DNA of 64,000 nucleotides from Halegenticoccus soli. GTDB taxonomy: Archaea > Halobacteriota > Halobacteria > Halobacteriales > Haloferacaceae. This document shows positions 37,302-45,849 of this stretch, piece by piece. Both the position numbers and the translations under genes were made by a program. Location: assembly GCF_002844195.1 (NCBI RefSeq), contig NZ_PEND01000003.1, positions 310,001 through 374,000 of the forward strand, read 5' to 3'. The notes below the pieces were generated by a model. That model was not told the DNA's origin and did not search any database. It saw only the letters and a list, made by a program, of their open reading frames with translations. Position 1 is the first letter of the stretch; every line of letters starts with the position of its first letter.

Positions 37302-37340
37302 ACTAACCCACACCTCCCCCTCAACTTCGTGTGGGTTAGT
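37302..37340. repeat. Perfect 12-base inverted repeat
   Basis: ACTAACCCACAC and GTGTGGGTTAGT with a 15-base pyrimidine-rich loop. It may be a terminator or the end of a lost insertion element. Confidence 0.5.
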
Positions 37341-37497
37341 AGAAAATCACCCCAAGCCATCTCCTCGCTCGGTGTGACAACGCTTTCCCAACTTCCCAGT
37401 CAACCAACAGAGATTCAAGACTCTTCTGTCCATTTAGTACTCCCTCACACCACACAATGCTGACGATTATATCCGTGGCTGGTGTCCCTTCTCGGTG

Positions 37498-37662
37498 ATG
37501 ACCCTCTTTGACCTCAGTGGCTTCCAACGAGACCTCCTGACCGTGATCGCCGGCCACGACCAGTCCTCCGGCCAACAGATCAAAACAGACCTCGAAGACG
37601 CCCGCACAGTTCTCAAACGTGTTCGGTGGCAGGTCCACAGGCCCACGTTCCGTCACACTTAG
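37498..37662 (+). pseudogene. PadR-family regulator, truncated
   Basis: A 54-residue frame starting MTLFDLSGFQRDLLTVIAGHDQSSGQQIKTDLEDA, matching the first 35 residues of short haloarchaeal PadR regulators (compare 15318-15602). After that the sequence is unrelated, and the wing is missing. The tnpB element begins just downstream, so the element, or a deletion next to it, cut the gene. Confidence 0.7.
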
Positions 37663-37687
37663 CCACATATCTTGTGTAACTTGTCGT

Positions 37688-37810
37688 GTGGTAAAGCGCA
37701 AGAACATCTCGATACGCGACGACCAAGAGGAGTGAATTCAGGAGAATCACCTGAATCTCTCGCGGTTCGTTCAAGACAAATTGGACGAACTTATCGAGGA
37801 ACGCGAGTAG
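37688..37810 (+). pseudogene. Ribbon-helix-helix ORF with in-frame TGA
   Basis: From GTG 37688 the frame reads VVKRKNISIRDDQEE, then TGA at 37733-37735, then IQENHLNLSRFVQDKLDELI and EERE before TAG at 37808. Joined across the stop (Trp is the likely missing residue) this is a 40-residue CopG-like protein: one strand (KNISIRDD) and two helices. It ends five bases before the tnpB start. Relatives of this ORF commonly precede haloarchaeal tnpB. Confidence 0.6.
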
Positions 37811-37814
37811 CGTT

Positions 37815-39125
37815 ATGTACTACGCCTACAAGTATCGATTTAAGCCGCCCGACGCCCACCGTGAGGAGTTGGACCGCCACCGCGATATTTGTCGGCAACT
37901 GTATAATCACGCGCTCTATCGATTCAATCAAATTGCCGACGACGTAGGCACCGTCAAACAGCGCGTCCGGTCAGTCCGAGACGAACTCCCCGACCTCAAA
38001 CAGTGGTGGGACGACCTTCCCACCGTCTACTCGACGGTGCTTCAGACCACCGTCATGCCTATCGCCGACAGCGTCAACGCACTCGGGAAGTTCAAACAGA
38101 ACGGCTACGGCGTCGGCCAACTCAAGTGGAAGCCCCCACGGGAGTTCCACAGTTTCACGTACAGTCAATCCGGCTTCAAGCTCGACAAGAAGGGCGGTCG
38201 GACGCTACTGTCACTCTCGAAACTCGGCGACATCCCGATACGGCTTCACCGCACCATCCCCGACAACGCGACGCTCAAGCAGGTCACGCTCAAGAAGGAA
38301 CCGACCGGCGAGTGGTTCGCCACGTTCGGCGTCGAACTCGACCGTGAGCCGCCGACGAAGCCCGAGAATCCCGAGCGGTGCGTCGGGATCGACGTGGGGA
38401 TTCTCACGTACGCCCACGATACGAGTGGGACGGCGGTCGGGTCGCTCGACCTGTCTTCCGAACGTGAGCGATTGGAACGCGAGCAACGGAAACTCTCGCG
38501 GAAGCAACACGGCTCTGCCATCTACGAGAAGCAGAGGCGTCGAGTGGCGGAGTGTCACGCGGACCTTCGGCGGAAACGCCGGGACTTCTTGCACAAACTC
38601 TCGACCTACTACGCTTGGGAATACGACCTCGTCGCCGTCGAAGATTTGAACGTTGCCGGAATGATGCAGTTCAATTCAAACTCGCGTAACCGAGTATCCG
38701 CCGCATGGGGGACTTTTCTGCGGATGCTCGAATATAAGTGCGAGCGAGAAGGAACACACTTCATTCCAGTCAATCCACGGAACACGACCAAAGAATGTGC
38801 GGCATGTGGCGTGAAGAGCGACAAGCCGTTGTGGATCCGCGAACACTCGTGCCCGACGTGCGGGTTCACCGCCGACCGAGACTGGAACGGGGCGTGGAAC
38901 ATCCTCCGGCGCGGAATCAAGAAAGTAGGAGCGGGACGCTCCGAATCACCGTCCTCAGAATCACACCGCGATTCTGACAGGCTGCGAAAATCGTGGAACG
39001 ATTTTCGAACGCCTGTGGAGGCTGCGCTCCCTACGGGAACCATAGTGGTTCCTGCACAGCGCGTCGTGGAAGCAGGAAGCCCCACCCTCAAGCGCGAGCG
39101 AAAGCGAGCGAGTAGGGTGGGGTAG
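37815..39125 (+). CDS. tnpB: RNA-guided endonuclease TnpB
   Basis: A 436-residue TnpB with all key parts. Residues 1-180: helical/wedge recognition region starting MYYAYKYRFKPPDAHREELDRHR. RuvC: first Asp in CVGIDVGILTYAHD, Glu in DLVAVEDLNVAGM, zinc ribbon CAACGVKSDKPLWIREHSC (second knuckle CPTC), last Asp in TADRDWNGAWNILRRG. The final 65 residues, rich in Ser and Arg, are encoded inside the right-end RNA region and are probably not part of the nuclease fold. Guided by a right-end-derived RNA, such proteins cut DNA next to a short motif and help retain the element. It looks active. Confidence 0.93.
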   Translation: MYYAYKYRFKPPDAHREELDRHRDICRQLYNHALYRFNQIADDVGTVKQRVRSVRDELPDLKQWWDDLPTVYSTVLQTTVMPIADSVNALGKFKQNGYGVGQLKWKPPREFHSFTYSQSGFKLDKKGGRTLLSLSKLGDIPIRLHRTIPDNATLKQVTLKKEPTGEWFATFGVELDREPPTKPENPERCVGIDVGILTYAHDTSGTAVGSLDLSSERERLEREQRKLSRKQHGSAIYEKQRRRVAECHADLRRKRRDFLHKLSTYYAWEYDLVAVEDLNVAGMMQFNSNSRNRVSAAWGTFLRMLEYKCEREGTHFIPVNPRNTTKECAACGVKSDKPLWIREHSCPTCGFTADRDWNGAWNILRRGIKKVGAGRSESPSSESHRDSDRLRKSWNDFRTPVEAALPTGTIVVPAQRVVEAGSPTLKRERKRASRVG

Positions 39126-39130
39126 TTCAC
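38931..39130 (+). ncRNA. Predicted omega RNA / right end
   Basis: The 3' end of tnpB and the sequence to TAGTTCAC fold into several stems (CCTCAGAATCACA/GATTCTGA, TGCGAAAATCGT/ACGATTTTCG, GGAACCA/TGGTTCC, and the terminal AAGCCCCACCC/GGGTGGGG). This is the usual place for the TnpB guide RNA; the bases after 39130 would be its guide. Confidence 0.55.
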
Positions 39131-39149
39131 AATCCTGGAGTGTATATCC

Positions 39150-39485
39150 TTACTCGTGGTTCGCCGACGCGTTCGGTTCCTTGTTCTCACTCCAACCATG
39201 CTGTTTCATCCCACGGTCCTCAAGTGTCTCAAGAAATGTAAAGATCTGTTCGCGAGCATCCTCTAAGCGGTTGCTCACCGTGTCATCGTCAGTTTCTTCG
39301 GCGATATCGTGAAGGGCATGCTGGATACGATCAAGTACCCCGAGGGCAGGCGTGGCGTCCCGCTGGGCCTGCGACCGAAGCTGGTCGGCGAGAGACGCCA
39401 AACGATTACTTGTATCCTTGGCAGGTCTTTCCGTCTCGACGGCTTCTACATTGTCAGCGGCCTGGTGAAGGAGGTCGCGTGCCAT
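39150..39485 (-). CDS. Helical haloarchaeal protein, DUF7553-like
   Basis: A 111-residue, acidic, all-helical protein: RDLLHQAADNVEAVE, RLASLADQLRSQAQRDATPALGVLDRIQHALHDIAEE, AREQIFTFLETLEDRGMKQHGW. It resembles a small haloarchaeal family (DUF7553 from memory). No metal or membrane motif. It begins right after the tnpB element on the opposite strand. Confidence 0.6.
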   Translation of the reverse strand: MARDLLHQAADNVEAVETERPAKDTSNRLASLADQLRSQAQRDATPALGVLDRIQHALHDIAEETDDDTVSNRLEDAREQIFTFLETLEDRGMKQHGWSENKEPNASANHE

Positions 39486-39760
39486 TCGATAACACCTCTA
39501 CTGGTAGTTCACCAAGTAGATGCTTAAAGATAAGTATCACTTACTCTGATACTCGGTATACTCAACGTTGGTCGATCCCTGTTCTGTATCTCTTGATCCG
39601 ATTCGGATTCGTCTGGGTGAGCCTCCGGGCTGAGTATGCGCGGTATAGGCAGCACGCGTAACTCGAACTACTCGGTTTGTGTCAAGTATGTGGTGACCGA
39701 CTCAGAAAATCTATTCAGCAGAGCGTGGGGGCTTTCGCCTCGTCATTCTGACGACCGTTC
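39486..39760. other. Intergenic region
   Basis: No gene or repeat recognised. Confidence 0.35.
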
Positions 39761-40495
39761 TCATCGAATGATTGGCGAGGCATCAAGGTGCTCTGCGAGC
39801 TCGACAAAGTCATCGGCCACGATGTCGTAGGCGGATTCGTCGGGCTTCTCGGTGCTGTCGGCCTCGTCGGGGCCCCACTCCAGCGGCCGATGGATGTACG
39901 CGGTGTGGAGCCCCGCGGCGCGGCTCGCATCGAGATCACGTTCGTGTGCCGCGACCATCATGACCTCATCAGCGTCGAGATCGAGAAGGTCCACCGCGGT
40001 CAGGTACACCTCTTCGTCCGGTTTGTAGTGCCCCGAGAGTTCTGCGGAAAGGATCAGATCCCAGGGGATGCCAGCTCGTTTGGCGATATTCGTGAGGAGT
40101 CGCACGTGGCCGTTCGAGAGCGGAGCGATCACGTAGTCGGACTGGAGGCGCAGAAGTCCAGGGATCGCGTCCGGCCAGGGGTCGAGGCGGTGCCAGACGC
40201 GATTGAGGTACTCGATTTCCGTCTCGGCCAGGCCCTCGACGCCGAAGCGGTCAAGCAACTCCTCAAGTGCCTCACGGTGGAGCGCGTCGAGGTTCTGCCA
40301 GGAACGCTCGCCCCGCCGGACGCGATCCAGCGAGGGACGGTATTCCCCGCGCCACGCGTCTGCGAACACCGCCCAGTCGACAGTGATATCTTTGGATTCG
40401 TTGACTCGCTTCCCGTCACGGATGACGCCACTCCGCCAGTCCACGACCGTGCCGAATACGTCGAAAACGAGGGCATCCACAGTCGGGACCGTCAT
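39761..40495 (-). CDS. HAD hydrolase, type II 2-haloacid dehalogenase-like
   Basis: A 244-residue HAD-superfamily enzyme. The nucleophile loop is LVFDVFGTVVDW, motif II Ser-Asn in APLSNGHVRL, the motif III Lys in SGHYKPDEEVYL, and motif IV in MMVAAHERDLDASRAAG (HERD in place of the usual N-D or D-D). The subfamily removes halide from 2-haloacids, but many members act as phosphatases. ATG 40495 (MTVPTVDALVFDV) fits the family length better than the in-frame ATG at 40510. Confidence 0.85.
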   Translation of the reverse strand: MTVPTVDALVFDVFGTVVDWRSGVIRDGKRVNESKDITVDWAVFADAWRGEYRPSLDRVRRGERSWQNLDALHREALEELLDRFGVEGLAETEIEYLNRVWHRLDPWPDAIPGLLRLQSDYVIAPLSNGHVRLLTNIAKRAGIPWDLILSAELSGHYKPDEEVYLTAVDLLDLDADEVMMVAAHERDLDASRAAGLHTAYIHRPLEWGPDEADSTEKPDESAYDIVADDFVELAEHLDASPIIR

Positions 40496-41114
40496 CAGGG
40501 GCCACCCCATCCGGGATGATATCGATCGATATCGTCGTTCCTCGTGTCCCTTTGATGCGACGGGATAGCAGGGTGCTTCATACAGGACGGAACGAGCAGG
40601 TAGTCTTTACTCTTTGGTGGTACTGACGAAGCCTCCACGAAGGAATGGCAAGGTAGGTGTGAGGTGTTCAGTCCAATTTGAACTCATCTTCGTGTGAGAG
40701 GTACGCCTTGTATTCCGCCCAACCGCTAGGAACCTATCAACAACAGGCAATTTAAATAGGGCTAAAAGATCAGAGGGGTCGCAACGGGTGGAGAACCCGC
40801 AGATCCACGACGAACACACCAAGGAAGAACGTCACAATGACCAGTAAGTCGTCGATGAAAAACGGCCCTGATGTATAGCGAAGCCGACCGGTGATACGAT
40901 CACTGTGAACCTTACGTGTAGTTCGAGGATTTTGGCCGGTCTGGCGTGGTGTCTGGTTGTCCAACCCAGACAACCACTCACCAAGAATACTAACACAACT
41001 GACTGTAGCGTTCTCTGTACCGAAACCCATGCCCTTAGAATTGCCACCAGACGCATCGAGTGGCCTTCTCCACCCAGTCTCGCCCTTCACCACTACTCCT
41101 TCGGGGAAATATAA
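40496..41114. other. Region without clear gene
   Basis: Frames here are short. A minus-strand frame ending RYTSGPFFIDDLLVIVTFFL (about 40770-40910) looks like the end of a small membrane protein but has no clear start. Confidence 0.35.
41107..41114 (+). promoter_or_regulatory. TATA box of nucleotidyltransferase gene
   Basis: AAATATAA lies about 30 bases before the ATG at 41142 and directly abuts an ATG at 41115, which decides the start in favour of 41142 if the mRNA is leaderless. Confidence 0.45.
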
Positions 41115-41141
41115 ATGACACCGAAGCGCGTACCACCGCAC

Positions 41142-41507
41142 ATGGACGACGAGACCGCGCACGAGACACTCCCCGCTGACGCTCACACCGACGCAGCGGC
41201 GGCGTTCGTCAATCGCGCGCGGTCTCAGCACGGTGATGAAATCGCCGAGCTGTACCTCTTCGGTTCGACTATCCGCGGAGAGGCGCACGGCCTCAGCAGT
41301 GACGTCGACGTCCTCATCGTCCTCGACGACGACATCGACCAGAACACCACCGCCGACTCACTCCGTGATCTCGCCTACGACGTGATGTTGGAGTACAGCC
41401 CTGTCGTCGAACTCCACATCCTCTCCGAATCCACGTTTACCCGGCATCAGCGAGAGGGGAATCCGTTCATCAGAAACGTCGTCACCGAGGGCCGCTCATA
41501 TGCCTGA
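41142..41507 (+). CDS. MNT-type nucleotidyltransferase (antitoxin-like)
   Basis: A 121-residue minimal nucleotidyltransferase: the core LYLFGSTIRGEAHGLSSDVD has the G-S-X10-D-X-D pattern, with a third acidic residue in VVELHI. In MNT/HEPN pairs this protein AMPylates and silences the HEPN RNase. It overlaps the HEPN frame at 41500 by eight bases. It looks intact, unlike its partner. Confidence 0.85.
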   Translation: MDDETAHETLPADAHTDAAAAFVNRARSQHGDEIAELYLFGSTIRGEAHGLSSDVDVLIVLDDDIDQNTTADSLRDLAYDVMLEYSPVVELHILSESTFTRHQREGNPFIRNVVTEGRSYA

Positions 41508-41900
41508 TGACGACAAGCCCGGTGAAGCCGCGGTCGAAGACCAACTTCGGCAAGCTCACCAAGCGCTTGCCGACGCCGAGGGTGCGCGGAATGCGAACCT
41601 CTCTGATGCAGTCGTTATCAACCGGCTGTACTATGCTGTTTCCATGCTGCACAAGCCGTTCTGGACGACCGCGGCCACGACCCCAGTACCCACGGAAGCG
41701 TTCTCTCCCTCTTCGGGTCCGAGGTCGTCCTCGCTGGCGACGCGCGGCGTGAGGACGGACGCTTCCTGAACGATCTCTCTGAACTCCGCAAGCAGGCCGA
41801 TTACGGCTACGAAACCATCGACGAAGACGTCGATGCACTGCTCGCACGGACTCAGCAATTCGTTTCGCAGGTGGAAACCCTCTGCATCTCCGCCGACTAA
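41500..41900 (+). pseudogene. HEPN-domain protein (toxin-like), frameshifted
   Basis: The first frame gives VEDQLRQAHQALADAEGARNANLSDAVVINRLYYAV; then the coding moves to another frame, AAQAVLDDRGHDPSTHGSVLSLFGSE...DYGYETIDEDVDALLARTQQFVS, ending TAA at 41898. One missing T near 41640 explains the shift. The R-X4-6-H RNase motif would span the shift, so the product is probably inactive. Confidence 0.8.
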
Positions 41901-41902
41901 CG

Positions 41903-43158
41903 ATGCCGCACTACGCCCGCTTCGACGGCCTCGACGACTTTGAGCAGTTCTACTGCGAGGAGATTGTGCCTACGCTCCGCGCCGACCCCGACATCGACGT
42001 CGATCCTGACCGGAATACCCCACCTACCCGTGGCTCAAGAGCAACTTCTCGGGATTCGTTGAACGCCTCCGCCGCGACCACGAGCTCTCCCCCGGCGAGT
42101 TTTACGACGCGGTCGGTTTCCCGCCGAATCCCGACGGCACGGACGACACATGGGGAATCGGCCACGAACCGACTATCCGAGGGCTCGAAGACTATCTAGA
42201 AGAACTCAAGCACGACCGCGGGCGCGCCGAGACCACGGTCGGCCCCCGCCGGTCCCGGCTGCGGACGTACGTCACGACCTACCGGGAGGTGAACCAGACG
42301 GGCGACCTCCTCTCGCCGCTGCTGGACGAGACCGCGAAGCCCGACGAGATCGCACGCGTATGTGATACGTTCCGCGTCCTCGACGAGGAACTGGGAACGC
42401 TCGCCTCGAAGAAGAAGTACGTCTCCGCGATGAAAAACTGATACACCTTTCTCGAAGAGATGGGCAGCGGCCTCTATAACCCCGCCGAGAACCTCCTGAA
42501 CCGCTTCGGGTGGGATGGAGATCCCCGATACGACCATCCCAGCCTTGGTCGCGAGGACCTCGCGGCGCTGCTCGCCGCCGGCGACGACGAGGAGCGCTTC
42601 CTCCTGCTCGCGCTCGCTGGGTGGGGACTCCGACCCGTAGAGGCGTGCGAACTGCACGTGAACCAGCTAGTGCTCGACCCCGACGACGACATTCCCTACA
42701 TCGAGTTCGAGGCTGACTAGCGTAAGAACGCACGGCGTACCAGAAACACGGTCGAACTCCTCGTCGGCGTCGACGCCATCTGTGAGCAGATCGACATCCT
42801 CGGCGCGTATGACGACTGGACGAGCTACCTGCTCCCCGGGCAGTCGATTGAGAGCCCCATGTCGACGGAGACGGCACGGCGGTGGTTCCGCGATGTCGGT
42901 GAACGCGCCGACGTCCGGATCGCCGGCCGTCACCCGTTCCCGAATATGGATCGCCAGACGTGGTATCGGCTCTACCGTCAGCAGCGCCCCAGTATCGAAG
43001 CGGGAACGGCGGCGGTCGCGGCCTCACAGGGAAGTCGAGACTCGTCTGTGTCGGAACTGAATTACCTCGACGAACGGACACGACGACAGGCGCGCGCTGA
43101 CGCGATGCGCGATCTTGTACAGGAGGAACTCGCGGAGATCTTCGACGGGTCCCTCTAA
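41903..43158 (+). pseudogene. Tyrosine recombinase-like integrase, decayed
   Basis: Reads as one protein of about 415 residues once a missing base near 42015 and two stops, TGA 42439-42441 and TAG 42718-42720, are bridged. The N-terminal SAM-like part (GFVERLRRDHELSPGEFYDAV), the first catalytic Arg in LALAGWGLRPVEACELHVNQL, and a C-terminal part (TARRWFRDVGERADVRIAGRHPFPN, DRQTWYRLYRQ) fit plasmid or virus integrases. Starts three bases after the HEPN frame, suggesting a former operon. Confidence 0.75.
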
Positions 43159-43671
43159 CTATGGCCTTGTAATAGATAGTGTGACACCCCAGACAAATGA
43201 ATCCTCTAGATTGCCGCATGATGAGTACCGAATATACTCACTCTGGAATCGATAGGTACCAGGCTTTAATGGCTCTCCTGTATTTTGAGGAGCATCCCAA
43301 ACATCGTATTGAATCGAGGTAGATTCGTCGGGTGGGAGACGATTTACTATTTCTGCAGCATCGAAGGCGATATTCCGTTCAGTTGGTCTAAATTGGTGGT
43401 CCTCAAATTCGAGTGGCAGTTCTGGAGGAAGAAGAACTAGTCCCGGCGCTGTCTCGGCGCTCCACACCTCACCGAAGACCCTCATATACCCCGTCACATA
43501 CACCCGATCAGTTCGCGAACGATTGCTCATCGTAATTCGTATCCGAGCAGGGTGCTCACGCGTCACGAGCGAGTTCATGAGTTGAACGTCAAGAGAGATA
43601 CTGTGCAAATCAGGGACCTCATTAATAGCCTCCATAGAAACATGCCGAAAACCAGTCTCTTCGTCAGTCAT
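43159..43671 (-). CDS. Hypothetical beta-rich protein
   Basis: A 170-residue protein rich in beta strands (HPARIRITMSNRSRTDRVYVTGYMRVFGEV, LPLEFEDHQFRPTERNIAFDAAEIVNRLPPDESTSIQYDVWD), possibly an immunoglobulin-like fold. No signal peptide or lipobox. A TATA-like ACTTAAAAT near 43730 favours the ATG at 43671 over 43722. Function unknown. Confidence 0.6.
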   Translation of the reverse strand: MTDEETGFRHVSMEAINEVPDLHSISLDVQLMNSLVTREHPARIRITMSNRSRTDRVYVTGYMRVFGEVWSAETAPGLVLLPPELPLEFEDHQFRPTERNIAFDAAEIVNRLPPDESTSIQYDVWDAPQNTGEPLKPGTYRFQSEYIRYSSCGNLEDSFVWGVTLSITRP

Positions 43672-44403
43672 CGAATTATGTTCTCTTCCAGTGTACGAAT
43701 AGAAGCGGATACCACGGCCCATATTTTAAGTCCCAGCTGAGTACTAGCGGCCTTGGTCCGATGTGCACACTCTCGCTTTGATGAAGACTGATCGACGCGG
43801 AGATGTAGTGGCTTGAGGGCAAGAGAACAAATAGACCTACGAGTTTGGATCTAATCTGACATCTGCGCATTTGGAACCAGTGTACCAGTCTCACGTCCTG
43901 TGAGGACGTTCACGCTGGGTTTACGATCACGAAGGAGTTGTGCGACCCCCCTTTCCTTTGCTTGATGAGGGCCGAGTGTGAGATCCATGGCGCACTGACG
44001 GCCTCAGATCCCACAGTTGGGTTGACACACCACGTTGACCACGAGGACCACAGGCGATCGGAGAGTAGAGATCTCAGACGCCTGTTTCTCCTCTAAGCGT
44101 CAGGAGCTCAAGCGATTAGAGGCACCTTTGCGGGGAATTCCCGCATATACGTTGTGTACCATTAGATGGTTCGTCCCATTGCCTGCGTGTACAAGCCACT
44201 TATCCGTCTCGCGTCCACCGCCATGAGGAAGTGAGACAGCATGATCACATCATCTCCTGAACTGATTGGTAATATACATAACAGTTATCAATGAGTGCAG
44301 AGAATATAGAGATGTAAACGGAAGTAGAGAGAAGTGATCTCTCTACTACACTTTCGTTCGTAAAACCGCGTTGGTGTTCCACCCCGTCTATAAACCGAGC
44401 CTC
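43672..44403. other. Region without clear gene
   Basis: Contains one doubtful 45-residue minus-strand frame (43851-43988). Otherwise no coding recognised. Confidence 0.4.
43851..43988 (-). CDS. Possible 45-residue ORF (doubtful)
   Basis: MDLTLGPHQAKERGVAQLLRD followed by KPSVNVLTGRETGTLVPNAQMSD has haloarchaeal composition and might be the start of a truncated protein. No family recognised. Confidence 0.2.
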   Translation of the reverse strand: MDLTLGPHQAKERGVAQLLRDRKPSVNVLTGRETGTLVPNAQMSD

Positions 44404-44622
44404 ATGACCCAACGCGACCGTGACACGAATGAAGTGTTGAGAGAGTGTGAACAGTGCAACAAAGAAACAGTCCATAACGTATCTCTTCGGCTGGACTCAA
44501 CGGCTGACGAATCGGAGGTGCTTTCAGAAAACACCAAGTACGCTAAAGCACCATCTCGGGAAGTTACATGTACTGTATGCGGAACCGTCACTCACGAAGG
44601 GCGCTTTCAACATGAAGAGTGA
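44404..44622 (+). CDS. Small zinc beta-ribbon protein, DUF7835-like
   Basis: A 72-residue protein with knuckles CEQCNKETVHNVSLRL and CTVCGTVTHEG, matching the layout of a small haloarchaeal zinc-ribbon family (DUF7835 from memory). ATG 44404 (MTQRDRDTNE) chosen over a TTG upstream. Function unknown. Confidence 0.65.
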   Translation: MTQRDRDTNEVLRECEQCNKETVHNVSLRLDSTADESEVLSENTKYAKAPSREVTCTVCGTVTHEGRFQHEE

Positions 44623-44661
44623 GCTGACGGAACGCTAGTGCATCAGGTTTTTCCGAGTGAA

Positions 44662-45327
44662 CTAAGGGCTGTCTTGATCAGAAGTGACGTTGAGTGTATC
44701 ATCGAGGATAGCTCTGACCGCGCGTCGAAGTCGTTCAGAGACGGCCTGGCCTGAAGTCCCGAGGTCGGCTGCAAGCTTTTGTTGACTGACTGCACAAGGG
44801 ACGTTGAAATACCCACGGGTATAGGCGGTGACCAGTGCCTCGTATTGGCCGTCAGTGAGGCTCGCGGTGACGTCTTCACCGCCGTGCTCTGTATAGATCG
44901 CTCTAAAATCCGTCTGGACGCCGTGCTCGTGCAATTTTGTCGCGACGGTTGAGACGGCGTCTCTATCAACTGCGCGGAGCCAAAACTGCCAGCCGGCGGC
45001 TGTGACCGTCCCCCGTTCCAGAAGGGTATCGTGATCATAGAAAAGGATCTGAAAGAGCGAGCGCAGCTCCTCGTGTTCTGCTTCAACCCGATAGAGCCGA
45101 GACGAGCCCTCCGTCGTTACTGTGACAAGCTCCTGGATGAGAGAATCTTCGTCTGCCTGTACTTCAAAGCGCTCGAAGTCATCTCCCGAGGCCCAGACAA
45201 GGAGTCGTGTTTTCTTCTCAGCGATAAAGGGGAATTGTCCTGGCTCGATCTGTAGCTCCATGTCTGGGACCGCGGCAAGCGCCTCTTGGAGAAACGGAAC
45301 CTGGAGGGTGAACTTTGCGGTGATCAT
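44662..45327 (-). CDS. HTH_10 (bacterio-opsin activator-like) regulator
   Basis: A 221-residue protein with a C-terminal HTH_10 domain (LTDGQYEALVTAYTRGYFNVPCAVSQQKLAADLGTSGQAVSERLRRAVRAIL). The N-terminal 150 residues are a small sensory domain of alternating strands. It is most like the protein at 49806-50483 (same VSERLRR/VSERMRR end) and less like the locus 1 and 2 regulators. No AACATGTT site was seen upstream, so it probably controls other targets. Confidence 0.85.
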   Translation of the reverse strand: MITAKFTLQVPFLQEALAAVPDMELQIEPGQFPFIAEKKTRLLVWASGDDFERFEVQADEDSLIQELVTVTTEGSSRLYRVEAEHEELRSLFQILFYDHDTLLERGTVTAAGWQFWLRAVDRDAVSTVATKLHEHGVQTDFRAIYTEHGGEDVTASLTDGQYEALVTAYTRGYFNVPCAVSQQKLAADLGTSGQAVSERLRRAVRAILDDTLNVTSDQDSP

Positions 45328-45849
45328 GAGCTCTCAGCTCGGAGGAGCGGTGGACAGTCACATACGGTTCTGTGCGGCAGTTCTCTGTCTGCGGATGTCA
45401 CAGTAGGGGAGTACAGACCGTCCACGGGGAAAATGCTCCTGGCGGAAGTCATTTCAGAAACCCATCTCGGCACAAAATATGAAGGCGCTCAGAATGACGC
45501 GGAGAGATGAGACGACGCCTGGGCCGCAGAGACACAGGTATTTTCCCAGAAAGGGAACATAGTTCCGTGAGTGAGGATCCCGTGCGGGACACCTGCGTGT
45601 GCGGAGAGACTGCTTCCTACAGGTGCTAAATTCCCTCGCGATCAGCCCTCTGAGGAGAGCGTTGTCCCGTCTCGGACCCGCGATCAAGAACACCCACCCA
45701 GCCCTCAGAAATAGTGACGACGATGGATCCGCTTGATCAAATCTCATAGAGAGACGACATTGTTCCTGAGAACACGGAATTGGCGCGACGGAGGGGCTGT
45801 AGATTAGACGGTAACCGAAATAGGAGATTCATGTTTATAATAAAAGAGC
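45328..45849. other. Region without clear gene
   Basis: Several scrambled short frames; no coding recognised. Confidence 0.35.

Larger units (their letters stand above)
37113..37497. other. Intergenic region with two inverted repeats
   Basis: Carries dispersed palindrome copy 4 (37162-37190) and a separate perfect 12-base inverted repeat at 37302-37340. No coding recognised. Confidence 0.4.
37663..39130 (+). mobile_element. IS1341-type element with intact tnpB
   Basis: Contains a decayed ribbon-helix-helix ORF, a full tnpB, and a right end with an AAGCCCCACCC...GGGTGGGG stem finishing TAGTTCAC. The left boundary is uncertain. No tnpA is present, so movement would need a transposase in trans. 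Confidence 0.65.
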
